From Arabidopsis thaliana (taxonomy: Eukaryota; Streptophyta; Magnoliopsida; Brassicales; Brassicaceae), in NCBI RefSeq assembly GCF_000001735.4, contig NC_003075.7, forward strand, positions 17,609,001 through 17,673,000: a stretch of 64,000 nucleotides of DNA, given 5' to 3'. The notes under the pieces were generated by a model. It did no database searches. It was not told the DNA's origin and saw only the letters and a program-made list of their open reading frames with translations. A program made the position numbers and the translations under genes. The number at the start of each line of letters is the position of its first letter. Within the stretch, counting starts at the first letter, position 1. Shown here in pieces: positions 37,489 through 49,931 of the stretch.

Positions 37489-39457
37489 ATGGCTCCAGCA
37501 AGTCCACGAGTGGTGGTGAAGGTGGATTTGAAGAAGAGGCCATGGCAGCAGACTCAGCCACTGCACAATAGATGGCATCCTGAGATACCATCAGTTGCAG
37601 AGGTCAAGACTGGTGAGTTGTTTAGGGTGGAAATGGTTGACTGGACGGGAGGTGCAGTCAAAGAAGATGGCTCTGCTGGCGATATTAAGAGCATAGACCT
37701 CTCTACTGTAAGGAGTTTTAGTAAGAAATATGAGTAAACTAATCATGATGAATTGCATATAGGTAAAAGTTTCTTGGTGATTATGCAGGTTCATTACCTG
37801 AGTGGGCCGATCAAAGTTGTGGATGAGGATGGTGTTGCAGCTAGGCCAGGTGATCTTCTTGCTGTTGAGATATGCAACTTGGGTCCTCTTCCAGGAGATG
37901 AATGGGGATTCACTGCTTCATTTGATAGAGAGAATGGCGGTGGTTTCTTGACTGACCATTTCCCTTGTGCGACCAAAGCTATTTGGTACTTTGAAGGGAT
38001 TTATGCCTACTCTCCTCAAATTCCTGGTTAGAGCACAACATCATCCTGTTTTTTGTCAAGCAGATTAGTAGCACAATCATGTTGTGATGAGATGTTCTGT
38101 TGATTATTCACATTCTAACAACATCACATCACGGCACGGCAGGAGTACGATTTCCAGGGTTGACACATCCAGGAATCATTGGCACTGCACCATCAAAAGA
38201 ACTCTTGAGAATATGGAATGAAAGGGAAAGACAATTAGAAGAAAAAGGTGTTGAGTCCCTAACACTATGTGAGGTTGTGCATCAGCGGCCATTAGCAAGC
38301 CTACCAACAACTAAAGGATGTCTACTAGGAAATGTACACTATTTTCTGATACTGTAACAAAGTTTTTGAACTGTATAAATGTACTTACTGCATACCCTCT
38401 TATAGATTGAAGAGAGGACATCAGAATGGGAAAGAATTGCAAAGGAGGCTGCTAGGACAATACCAGGAAGGGAAAATGGAGGAAACTGTGACATAAAAAA
38501 CCTAAGCAGTGGCTCTAAAATATATCTTCCAGTGTTTGTAGAAGGAGCTAATCTAAGCACCGGTGACATGCATTTCTCACAGGGTGATGGCGAGATCTCA
38601 TTCTGTGGAGCCATAGAGATGAGTGGATTTCTAGAACTCAAGTATGTACATAAGTTCCTAATTGCACTGTAAATAGACTCTATACGGTTTTCTTAGATGT
38701 CCCTGTTTTTGTCTAGTGTTACTATGAAATTCTGACCAGATACCATTATGTAACTCATTAATAGGTGTGAAATCATTAGAAACGGGATGCAGGAGTACCT
38801 TACACCAATGGGACCAACCACTCTCCACGTAAACCCGATCTTTGAGATAGGGCCAGTGGAACCAAGATTCTCAGAGTGGCTTGTCTTCGAGGGTATCAGT
38901 GTCGATGAGAGCGGAAGACAACATTACCTAGATGCAACAGTTGCATACAAACGAGCAGTTCTCAACGCTATAGACTATCTCTTCAAATTCGGTTACTCAA
39001 AAGAACAGGTACTGATCTCCGCAACAAGATGTGTCTCACAGAACCTAGTTGATCACAAGCATTAAAACAAGAGATAAAACTGATCAAGAAACTATGTTGA
39101 GAACAGGTATATCTCTTACTCTCATGCTGTCCATGCGAAGGAAGAATATCCGGTATAGTCGATTCTCCAAATGCCGTTGCTACACTTGCAATACCCACTG
39201 CCATCTTTGATCAGGTTTGAAGTTACAGTCCTCTGTTCTTTACGACTACACCTGAGCTTGCTCTCTTCTTTACATCAATTCCTCAACAATGGAAAATGCC
39301 AAACATCAAATGATTTTCTTATGTGCACACGCAGGATATTCGTCCAAAGACCCGAAAAGTTCCAACAGGAGCTCGGATAGTGAAGAAGCCAGACGTTATG
39401 AAGAGCACATATGATGGAAAACTTCCAATTACAAAGAATTCAAGTTCTTCCTCTTAG
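37489..39457 (+). CDS. IAMH2: Acetamidase/formamidase family protein, indole-3-acetamide hydrolase (IAMH2)
   Basis: Seven exons (37489-37707, 37789-38026, 38143-38333, 38406-38641, 38765-39008, 39107-39214, 39335-39457) match the upstream paralogue in every exon length and phase and give 452 residues. The same core motifs are present (GPLPGDEWGFTASFDRENGG, GLTHPGIIGTAPS, GENGGNCDIKNLSSGS, HFSQGDGEISFCGAIEMSG). Differences cluster in exon 1 (residues 40-73) and exon 7. It is probably functional and partly redundant with its neighbour. Substrate assignment (indole-3-acetamide) rests on published family knowledge, not on this sequence. Confidence 0.93.
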
Positions 39458-40054
39458 CTTCTACAAAAACAAAAGAAGATTTAGAAGCTAACTACCAAGA
39501 CTGTGTAATCTAGCATATGTTCCAATAAGAAAGCAATAACTCGGTGTCTTGTTAGTTGCAGATTCCATATAAAACAACTCGAGAAACGAGAAGGCAAGCA
39601 AAAGGCACATACTTTTTCTCTCAACTTTAATGTGTTCATATGTATGCCAAAACTCCAACTAAAGAGAGAATGCACATACTTTTTCTCTCAAGTTAGCAAT
39701 AAGTACTTAGCCATTCTACAGTGGGACTTAAGATTACTGAAATTTTCAACACTTAGAAATCTTGAGTTTTTAGTATACTACCAATTACAGCAAAAAATAA
39801 CTAAATTTGTTCCATAGCTGACAGAAGTATACTAGTGATCATAATCACAATCATTATCAACATTAAGCACAAGTACATTCTAATGATTAACGCAAAAAAC
39901 AATAATCTGAAGCAATAGAAGGAAGAGAAGCTACTGTACATTTGGAATTGAATAGCCGATAAGGGAATCCGCCGCAGAAGAATTTGCAGTTCGTCGGAGA
40001 GAGCCTTTGATTGAAGAAATCAGACGAGATCTCGAACCGGAACAAAAAGTTTAT
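39458..40054. other. Intergenic region downstream of IAMH2
   Basis: IAMH2 3' flank, including a short direct repeat: GCACATACTTTTTCTCTCAA at about 39605 and 39671. No gene is supported. Confidence 0.55.
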
Positions 40055-40340
40055 ATTGGTATTGAAATTAAAATCGATTTTGGGTTTGGTTTAGACTGGT
40101 TTAGAGAGGGAAGAAAAAAATATTCACGCGATGGTGATTTTGGAGACAAGTGCGTTGATAAAAAAAGGCATGATTTCAGCAGGTAAACCCCTACAGAATT
40201 GCTCTCACGCTCTCTACGCGCACTTTGTGCGAGTGGTTCTAAAATAGAGCCTTCTGATTGGCTTAAAAACTCTAAAAAAATAGCAATAGTAGACATGTTG
40301 CTAGCTCCTGTTATTATTTAGCTTTTCTACAAAACGCAGT
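40055..40340 (+). repeat. Copy B of an unclassified dispersed repeat
   Basis: Collinear with copy A at 15595-15930. Shared blocks are GATTTTGG..GGTTTAGAGA, GGCATGATTT, AAACCCCTACAGAA, GTGCGAGTGG, CTGATTGGCTTAAAAA, AATAGTAG and GCTCCTGTTATTATTT. No coding capacity and no clear inverted ends. Confidence 0.6.
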
Positions 40341-40929
40341 CGTTTCTATTTCGATCGTTTCAGCTCTTGACATTGATCCGAACCAATCGGTTCAACTGGC
40401 TTAGTCTATCCACAGGTTCGTATAGAAAATCTCATTTGGTCATCAAATTAAGCAGTAAATTTATATTAATTAATCATAAGTTAATGTTTTTTCTATTTCA
40501 AATTTCTAACGAATCAGACCTAATTATCCGGAATAAATGATTGGTTCTGAAAATATCAATTGGGAAATTAAAACCCGGTTCAATTTGAAACCGGAAACTA
40601 GATTCCTTCTTCTAACCTATATCTCCACTAAATAAGCACTTCTAGAGTTTTAGATAAACAAATTTACCATTTTTCTCGGCAAAAGATGGAACTTGTTCTT
40701 AATTCAACCTCTATCTCACTGCCTGAATCAATGGCTCTTGAGCTCTACTTCAAAACACCGAGCTGCTGAAGCGTGGCAAGACCAACGTAGTCGACGAACA
40801 TGGTGATCGAATCAATTATCGTAGAATCGATTGGTATAGTTGAATTCCAGTCGGAGACTCAGAGACCCAGTAAGAAAACGAAATTTCCATTGATATAGAA
40901 TCGATTGGTATAGTTGAAATCAGACAACA

Positions 40930-41040
40930 ATTTTGCAGTAGCAGTAAAAAGAATTTGGCAACGAAGATGAATTGTTTCATGGATCAAGTGTAATCGTTTA
41001 GGCCTATAAAGCCCAATAAAAGCCCATATGAGCAAGGTGA
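40930..41040 (+). repeat. Relic resembling the upstream region of the RNC1-like gene
   Basis: Collinear with about 19935-20085. Shared blocks are TTTTGCAG(T/C)AG(C)AGTA, GG(C/T)AACGAAGA, ATGGATCA, AGTGTAA, CAGGCC-like/TAGGCC, AAAGCCCAATAA and GAGCAAG/TAGCAAG. It is in the same orientation and follows repeat copy B, as the original lies right of copy A. Confidence 0.55.
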
Positions 41041-44000
41041 ATATGTTTAAAGTTTAAACGTAGTGTGTATACATATTATATACACTCGTATATGTACATT
41101 TAAAGGTCTTAATCGTTTTAAAGACAAGGTTTATTATAAATAATCAACGATGTAGGATCTTACCCTACATCAAGATTTAAATAAAAGCCGTTAAAACGCT
41201 AATTTAATGTGATTAAGATTTCCCGTAAATCTCTCCAACTGTTGGCCAAGGTTTTACTAAACATGGTTACGACATGTAATAGAAAGAGACCAAAAGAAGA
41301 CAAACACTTTCACGAGAGAAACGGTACTGAGGTTACTTGTGTCGTCGTCTGTCATCTTAGGCTCATGCTCACACATGCATGCGTGGATGTATGTGAATGG
41401 ATGATTATGATCATGATAATGATCATGGAATGGGCTTTTGATTTGACAAGACGAGAGTCACGAATTGAGGACGATGATATATCTATATTATTACTTCAGT
41501 ACTCAGGAGACATCGCTCCATGTCTTTCTCTTTTATCATCCGTAGCGAAAGACAAGTCGAAATATATGTATATTACATTATTACTATACATAGTATTTAT
41601 GTTAGGAACTTCTAGGACAATCATTATTCTGAAAAGTATTTTCTATGATCGATGATCTTTACATTGTTAGCGTTTTTAAGTGATGATAATATGACATAAA
41701 CGCATGATATTCCAAAATATGACAAGAGGTAAAAAATCGATAAATGCTTCATTTAGGACTATTGTACACTTAGATTATAGGATAAAGCAAAACGTTATAA
41801 AATATTTAGAGACTACTGCTATTGCACTACTAACAATTAAAATTTTATATAATCCGTTAATGATGTGAGCTGAATCAAACGTTAAGAAGACAAATAACAT
41901 TTTGGGGTACAATAATAATATGAGTTGTGTGGAATATGAAAACGAGGGAAGCTCCGAGTTAGAGCCAAGAGGCACCGAAACAAGAAACCGGCCTGCAACT
42001 GCAAGCAGAAGTCCCATCTTGTTCCTTTGACTATTTTCTTCTTCTCTCTCGAATAAGATAAAACCTTAACAAATTAAAAGTCCAATTCACACTTTTATTT
42101 ATGCACAGTGTCTTATGCGATATTCTTACGAATATATATATTCTCTGTTCTATTTTCTTATTTTCAGCATAAATATTTATTTGAAAGAATAACTAGAATT
42201 TAGAAAAGAAACTTTAGATTTACGTTTAATTTGGAGAATATCCAGATATATATTTACAAATTTACATTTAATTTGCATACACTCAATCTTTCGAAATGCA
42301 AATTATTTTTTCTTCGAGTTAACATATTGACAACTGGACCAAGGGATCAGACCAATTTGATAGACAAACTTAATTATGTTTTCCAAATAAAAGAAAATTG
42401 AGTAGATAATCACTAGACACTAGTAGTAGATATTTTGGTGTATATATGGAAAAAAAGTGATAGAAATCTATGATTTTCTTATATATATATAGCAGATCTC
42501 TGATTGTTCCTGCCACAAACATCGTGATTCTGTATGAAACGTCATTTCAAGCACTCTTAATTATCGTCCACCATTCTCTCTAGCTATCATAATGCACTCT
42601 TACACATATTCCTATATTTACACTTTTATATATGTCTATTATATACATATTCTCTTAATTAAATACAAAAATCTTTGACGAAAGCCCGAATTAATTCTTC
42701 AAGCATCCGGTTTTATCTGAAATCTTTAATGACCTAAGACAATAATGGTTTTTTACAGTTTATAATCTACCACTAGACATATTAATTTATAGCTTAACAA
42801 AAAAAAAACTATTAATTTATAAATTGTTAACTTCTTAGAATGAAAAGAATGTTAACGTTTTTAAGAAATGACATCACAATTTATCAAAATTATTTATAAA
42901 TTTTCAACACATCAAAACAAGACCACATTTATTTCTGCTTTTTCATGTTGCTTTTGAAAGGTTGTGAACAACAATTGATAAAAAAAAAAAAAACTAATTT
43001 TTTCCTTTCTTAACTTATCAAAAAACATACCAAAAAAAAACATGCTAACTTAATCGCCAAAAAAAAAGAAAGAAAGCAAGATACATACAACAAATTGACA
43101 AAACACATAACCAAGATTACATCAGTAGAAACCGAATCTCATGTGCTCATGCAAAAAAAAGTATTTGATTTATCTATCGTGTGCTCTTGTTTTGGATTGT
43201 ATTATCTATCCATCGTATCCATATAGATATAGTGACATATTTTGGTATATATGCATGAACCTAAACGTATAGAAATGATTCATAAGTTTCAGGATATAGA
43301 TATAGCTAGATAGGCAACATGCATATGATCTTGGTGATCACCCCGAGCCTTAGGACCCGTACCTAATAAAAATACTTATTTAAATGTTTGAATTGACACT
43401 TCCTTAGTGTCTCTGCCCGGCCGCTTTGTGCCCGCAACATTCACAGCTGGATTTACAGTTTTTAAAACAATGAGATGTACACAAAAGGACATTATTGTCA
43501 ATTTACTCTTATCCGACATAAGTCGGTAAAACAAAAAATTTGGTCTGACTTATGTAGTTTTTGACTGGTCTTAAACTCTCAACTATATCGTTTATCAACT
43601 TCCATAATTAAGCGTATGTATTGGTTTTCTCGTGTAGCTAATTACGTAAAAGTCATTAAGCGAGATAACTACCACATGGTTTATTGGATCCCCAAACACA
43701 CTACGTACGTTGGCTTTATTGAGGTTCCAAATGGTAACCATGAAATAAACAAACGAAACCGACTAAAAAAAACATAACAAATGCATAATATACAACGTAA
43801 GAGATACTATTTATATTTCATTCATATAACTAAGATTAGTTTTTTTTTTTTTTTGTGGTATCAAAAATAAAAAAGTTTTCCGCCGAAATCCATGCATGCA
43901 TATCTCATGGTAAGTAAATAGCCATCTCCCAAGTGAAAATCAAACTAAAAGTTCAAGTTCAGGTTAGAAAAACATGAGATTCATAGACAAAACCTCACTT

Positions 44001-45877
44001 TGTAAACCAAAAAATTGTTGTTTACTTATCTTCAATATAACTGACTACATAGATTTTAATCAAAGTTCGTAATAGTCATCTCGTGTAAAAAAAATATAGT
44101 CATGTTTTGAAGGTAAATTTAAAAACATGATCAGATGATCTTGCAGACGAAGGGGTCAGCGACCAAGCTTTTTGGCATATTGTCATTTATTCTAATGATA
44201 ATTGTTGAGGAAATAATAATAATCATAATTCTGGAAAGTTCGTAACAAACCCACGTCACTCCTCGAGCCACTCCATCCACTAGACTTTAACTAGTCTTAT
44301 CAATTAGTTAGATTCTGGTTATATTTTTGTGGGTCAACTTGCATGCGATATAGCTCTCGTTAGACTTTAGTATTTTGATTACGATGATTGTTTTTCTTCT
44401 ATTTTATTATTTTCTCTAACATTCTTAGCTCTTGTTTAATTGTTTTTATAACTATAAATCGTTCAAAAAAAATCAATTTATTTTTAATACAACAAATTAG
44501 CCTATAAATAACAGAGTAAACAAGATTGGACGTGAATAGTGAACGCAAGTTTGTTGTGTTTGTATTAATGTTTAAACTCTTAGTGGGTCATGTGCTTCCA
44601 AATATATTCAGGTCCAGTCTTCTTACTTGTGACGGTTGCATCTTAGTAACCACAATGACTATAATTAACCCACCGCTTCAAATACTGCACTTTTCGGACC
44701 CATTTTTAGTACATATATTCACTCAAATCATATCATCAATCTTACCAAACTATAACCACGACACCAAAAGAAACTACAAGTATTTAGTTATGTATTATAT
44801 TTTATATTCAATCTTCTTGCAGAACATGCTCAATATTGGACCTAGTCTAAATACTGTCAAACTAAACTAAACATATTATCTTGGAATGTCCAAAAACGAC
44901 ATGAAAATATATGTGAATGCGAAATTGTATTGCAACGGCCCTACAATAATAGCTGTCCTCTGTCAAATAGAAAAATAAATGTGTTACAATCAACTAGGGT
45001 TAATTTTTGAATAAACCGTACGGGACATCGAATTGAATATTAATATTACACAGAGATGGACCGGGCTATAATGTATCAAGATCGTCTCATTTGTGTCTTC
45101 GAGGAAATTGTCTTAGAATTTACATGTTATCTTATGATTTGTGTAATTGTTACAGTTTATCATAATTACATAATAATATATGATACGTGTTGAATTGTAG
45201 ACTAGTTAATCTTGACCAAAAAGACAATAATTTGTCTGCTAATTACTCGACACTTTTAGTTATACGATGTGGTCTATGGTATACACATATATACATGTCT
45301 AAACGATCCACATAGTTCCTTAATCTTACGCACAATTAATTAATAAATTCTTTCAACTAACATGATAAATCATCTAGGTTTTTGTAACCACATAAAATAT
45401 ATATATAGCTTGATAATATTACCCTATAATGTAATAAAGTATGATAAGAAGAAACAAATGCCTGAAATTACGCACCGTTACATTTGTCTAATTGCCATTA
45501 CGCTTTATGATATTTGATAAATGTCAATATGGCATAGCGTAAGCACTTTTGGCCGAATCGAAATGATATATTATGTTACCAAACGACGTAAAAAATGATA
45601 CATAATCACAACTAAGCATTGGTGGTATTATGAGTAATATTGAAATAGAAACCCAGGACAAAAAAAAGCTCTCTTTTATAGCTCTCCATGCATCTTTTAA
45701 ATATTGAGTGGATATTTAAGAGACGATTGGATTTTAAAAAGAAAAAATTGGTCGAAGAGACGAATGATAGTAGTTTCGAGTATTTATCAGTGACCTTTCT
45801 AAGTAATAATAAGAAGAAAAAAAAACAATCCTACTATTGTTAGAGACAATCTTATTATTTCTTATATATAACTCTAT

Positions 45878-45885
45878 ATTTTATG
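45878..45885. repeat. Left target-site duplication of the hAT-like element
   Basis: ATTTTATG, matched by ATCTTATG at 47005-47012 with one difference in eight. Confidence 0.7.
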
Positions 45886-47004
45886 TAGGGGCATCAAAAT
45901 GGGTCAAAATTCATAGGTCAACTCAACTCAATTCAACTCAACCCATGAACTTTAATGAGTTGAAAATTTTGACTCAAATGAGTTAATGGGTCAAATGAGT
46001 TGATGAGTCAATTGGTTTGATGAGTAAAATGAGTTGGGTTGTAATGGTTAATGGTTTCAATGGTTTACCCAATTAACCCATCAAGTTTTGTAAAATTGAA
46101 TTAAACCAACTAAAATCTCTAAACCAATTTCAATTTAAGTTTAACCAACACATCTAAACCAATTTAATAAAATTAATATTTTTCCAAATTTCTTAAATAT
46201 ACAAGCGATGAAATTGAGGAAAAGTAAATTCGTAATTTTTCCACTAAAAAACATAAACCCGTGATTTTCCCGCCAAAAACGAAAACCCATGATTTTCCCG
46301 CCAAAAACGTAAATCCGTGATTTACCCGCCAAAAACGTAAACCCGAGATTTTCCGCCAAAAACATAAATCCATAATTTTCCCGCCAAAAACGTAAACCTG
46401 TGATTTTCCCGCCAAAAATGTAAACCCATATTTTCCCGCCAAAAACGTAAATCCGTGATTTTCCCGCAAAAAACGTAAACCCGTGATTTTCCCGCCAAAA
46501 ATGTAAACCCGTGATTTTCCAGCCAAAAACGTAAATCCGTATTTTTCCCGCCAAAAACGTAAGCCTATAATTTTCCGCCAAAAACGTAAACCCGTGATTT
46601 TCCCGCCAAAAACGTAAACCCGTAATTTTCCCGTCAAAAACGTAAACCTATAATTTTCCGCCAAAAACGTTAACCCGTGATTTTTCCGCCAAAAACGTAA
46701 ATCCGTAATTTTCCCGCCACAAACGTAAATCTATAATTTTCCGCCAAAAACGTAAACCCGTGATTTTCCCGCCAAAAACGTAAATCCGTAAAAAATGGAA
46801 TCCGTAAATATCCTAAGTTTGATGATAATGAATTAATAATGATAATTATTTATTATTGTTTTATAATAATAGTTAATTAAATTATTACTTAAATGGGTTA
46901 ACCCATTTAACAACTCAACCCATCAAATTAAATGAGTTATGGGTTGACCCAACCCATTTTATTATGAGTTGAGTTGAGTTGGATTACCCATTTTGACACT
47001 TCTA
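45886..47004. mobile_element. hAT-like non-autonomous transposon with internal E2F-motif minisatellite
   Basis: A 1,119-bp element. The left end is TAGGGGCATCAAAATGGGT. The right end read inward is TAGAAGTGTCAAAATGGGT, 15 matches of 19. Subterminal CAACTCAACTCAA / TGGGTTGACCC repeats are inverted between the two ends. It is flanked by an 8-bp duplication with one mismatch, as expected for the hAT superfamily. No transposase is present; the long minus-strand open frames are translations of the repeat array. The one-base TSD difference and decayed ends suggest an old insertion. It lies about 2.9 kb upstream of the HLS1 start codon. Confidence 0.8.
46232..46793 (+). repeat. 28-bp minisatellite, about 20 units, rich in E2F-type motifs
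   Basis: Tandem units of 27-29 bp follow the pattern ATTTTCCCGCC-AAAAACGTAAA-YCCGTG. I count about 20 units, slightly diverged, with one-base length changes in the C-run. About ten units keep TTTTCCCGCC, and most of those continue as CCAAAAA, which is the canonical E2F-binding sequence TTTCCCGCCAAA. The units are contiguous with no unique spacers, so it is not a CRISPR array. Confidence 0.95.
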
Positions 47005-49931
47005 ATCTTATGTAAGATTTTTTTCATTATAGTTATACTTTTGATGGGAATTTTTTTTTTTTTGTTAAACATTTTTGATGGGACATCCGATATAATAATT
47101 CTGGTGAAGAGCTATTTTTTTTATCTAAAGATTTTTAGTTAGAGAGGTGTTAATAGTTATACTTAACTAATAAACGCCGAGAAAACAACAGTAACAACTC
47201 AATTAACAAAGACTCGTTAAAAGTAAAATACGTTTATATTAAAGATTTAAAGTGATAGGCAAAATGAAAAAGAAAATGGCTAACCATGCTCATCGTTTAT
47301 ATTATTTAATTTTCGGATCTTCATTAGGCTTATAAATTTATTTTTAGTTGTTAACAAAAAGATTTCTCTTTATACTTTAGCTTTTGTAATCTTGTTTGGC
47401 CAAACTCTTTTTGAATATATATTACATTTATTGGTGAGCACATTGATTATTTTATGTAGCCAACTAAACCATCATCACTATATTGGTGTCTACGTACTGT
47501 CTACTTAAGTACTGTTAATGGACCACGATTTTTAAGATATAAACTTACAAAATACATGTTTCAATCAAATAATGATAATCGTTGATAGTTCAACCAATTA
47601 CACTAAAAAACATTAGAGGAGAAAGTGGACCAAATCCTGAATTTGATTGCCAATGACGGGGGAAAACATAGTGAAAATGTTTAAGCTCCGAATTAAAAAG
47701 AACATAGACCGTCGTTTGAATTGGTTTACTATCTTTACGTTCAATCTTATATCGATTTGTTTTGGTATAATTTCATTTTGATAAATCCAAAATGGTTTAA
47801 ATCAGATTGTATCCTATGTTCCTAACTACTAGTTAGAATAATAATCTATTTTTAATATTGATTTTAATTCTTCTGATGGAGTATATAATAGTGCTCGACA
47901 ATGTCATAATCAGTACAAAATAAATCACCTACCAACCTGAACTATATGTTATATATTTTGAGGGGCCACGTCAAGTGTGCCGTTTATTTTTGTGTTTATG
48001 ATTGTTTAATATTTGTGCGTGTGATGGTGTTTCTTGCTTAGTTTCCACTTAATACACAATCAAATATCAAGTGGAACTATTTATGAAAATTGTTCTTCGA
48101 GAAGAATTCTGACCCTAAAAGGTCATTTGAGGGCTTGAGGCTTATTGTTTCCAAATTACACCAGTAAACAAGGGTTTTTTTTTGTCAACAAAGATTATTG
48201 TAATTCGAATTTCGTCTACAATAAAACAAATTTTCTTACTAAAACAAAACAATTAGCTGACGGTTGATATTTCGGCTTTTGAGTTTAATTAACTAATTGG
48301 TGATTATGTTGATGATCTTTCACACCTAATGAAGTGTCATGTATATGTATATATGTATATACTTATGTATATATAAAACGTACATATAATCATTTGTCAT
48401 ATATATCATCATGTATTGCATGACTAAACTACCCTTAAAAGAGGAATACGATAGACATGACCTTTAGGAATTTGTTTTTTTCTTCTAAATGGATTCCTTC
48501 GCTTCTTTTTAGCCTCGTAGTGAATTTGAACATTGCAGTTATTTCTAGTAAGATATTTTTTCTGTATTTTTCGGAAAATGTTAAAAACTAATTATACACA
48601 ATTTACTTTCTCTCTCAACTCTTATTTTACGTTACTGTTTTTTTTTTCCTCTTGCAAAATTAGAGCTGCTGTATTTACATTTACTAGTAATTTGGTAGAT
48701 AGACAGTTAATGTAGTATATAGATGGGGTTGAGGGCAAATGATTACTTGGGAGATGGTGCAATGCATCAGAGTGATGATGTGGAATTTAATAAGTGTGAA
48801 TTTATGGGCAAAGGAAGGGAACTAGTAGTAGAAAGGGAAATAAATACAGTACAAGTAAGAGGAAAACGAAAAGAGAGATAGAAACCATAATAATGAGTTA
48901 ACGCAGACATAGCCGCCATTTTCAACTTCTCACTCCCACTTACAACTTCTCCTTCTGGGCAAGTTTTCCACATCAATGCTCGTCTTAATCACCATTAATC
49001 TCTACTCATCATTAATACGTTGAAGCCCACTATTTCAAAATTTACTAGGAGTATTTATTCGTGAAAAACATTTAAATGTCCCTAATTATAAGAGATTTAA
49101 TTTCATATTTATTGTATTAAAGAGAATTTACATTAGCTGTCAAAAAAAAAAAAAAAAGAGAATTAACATTATTTTACAGAACATAAAATTTTGAAAATAG
49201 ATAGCGCCACTGCATGTAAGAACATACAAATTTCTTTTTTTCAACAAAATCTATTTATATTTCTTCTTTTTTTGAACATTATGTGTAGTTTGTAGTAAAC
49301 TAAAAAGTGTGACCAACACAATTTAAATCATTCGATTTTGTAGCAAAAACATTTTTGTTCCAATTTCCAAGCAGCAAATATGGTAGGAATATAAATTCTT
49401 TACTATTTTTCCTCTTAACACATAAAAGTAAAAAAAGCATTCAATGATCAGTTAAAATCTGGTTAGAATTCTACCTTATCATTTAGAACTAGCTAATATT
49501 TAAATTCATATATACAAAAAATAAAATGGGAACTGTAGAGACTAGAGACTATAAATAGAGGATTGAGAAGAAGAACTTTTAAAGCTCTATCAATCATGAA
49601 CTACTCGCCTTCTCCAACTTTTAAAACTCATCATAAATAGTAAAAAAGTAGCCGGAAAAATAAAATAAAAAGTCTATTTCTCTTTCCTTTAAAATCCAAA
49701 TCCTATAAACTCATAGCTTTCTCTGTTCTTTACTTATACCTCACGTTATACATATATATAGAGTTTCTATAAATGCTTCTCTTTCCTCTCGAACAAATCT
49801 TCCTCACTTCTCTCATTTCCACACTCACCTTCCTCTCTATATATTAAACCCTATCTACTTAACTCTTCTTCTAACTCTAATCTCTCTCTCTATTTACTCT
49901 GCTTCTGTTCTCACTCTGAAAGAACCAAAAC
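47005..49931. other. HLS1 upstream region
   Basis: About 2.9 kb, AT-rich, with no supported gene. The HLS1 core promoter and leader occupy the right end: a TATATATAGAG box near 49753-49763, then a CT-rich leader of about 150 bp before the start codon. Confidence 0.6.
49752..49763 (+). promoter_or_regulatory. TATA box of HLS1
   Basis: ATATATATAGAG about 175 bp before the start codon, followed by a pyrimidine-rich leader. Confidence 0.5.

Larger units (their letters stand above)
34345..39600 (+). repeat. Tandem segmental duplication carrying the two amidase genes
   Basis: Unit 1 is about 34345-36890 and unit 2 about 37185-39600. Shared sequence covers the upstream block (AAGAAAATGTCATTTTCAACTT), all seven exons with identical lengths and phases, parts of the introns, and the 3' flank (GAAGCTAA..CCAAGA.TGT, CATATGTTCCAATAA). 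Ends are approximate. Confidence 0.9.
40341..45885. other. Long gene-poor AT-rich region
   Basis: No gene can be supported over about 5.5 kb. Visible: a 20-bp repeat AGAATCGATTGGTATAGTTG at about 40823 and 40898; a segment at about 40930-41040 resembling the RNC1-like gene's upstream region; and many A/T runs and short palindromes (e.g. ATGATCATGATAATGATCAT near 41408). Open frames here have no recognisable domain. Confidence 0.55.

Noticed and set aside
40745..40801. 18-codon minus-strand frame MFVDYVGLATLQQLGVLK
   Set aside because: Has protein-like composition but is too short to support; it may be a fragment of an unrecognised gene.
41209..41655. 148-residue plus-strand open frame
   Set aside because: No recognisable domain, a MIMIMIM low-complexity run from a GATCAT-rich palindromic tract, and no promoter or splice context.
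41775..42017. 80-residue minus-strand frame beginning MGLLLAVAGRFLVSV
   Set aside because: Hydrophobic by AT composition; no homology recognised and no gene signals.
44526..44870. 114-residue plus-strand open frame in the HLS1-IAMH2 desert
   Set aside because: AT-rich, no domain, and neither flank shows promoter or splice support.
46141..46664. Two overlapping minus-strand open frames of 146-163 residues with repeated GKSRIYVFGG-type sequence
   Set aside because: They are translations of the 28-bp minisatellite; a repeat unit of 28 bp shifts frame every copy, so long open frames arise by composition.
46232..46793. Regular repeat array resembling a CRISPR
   Set aside because: Units are directly contiguous with no unique spacers, the sequence is a plant nuclear region and no cas genes occur.
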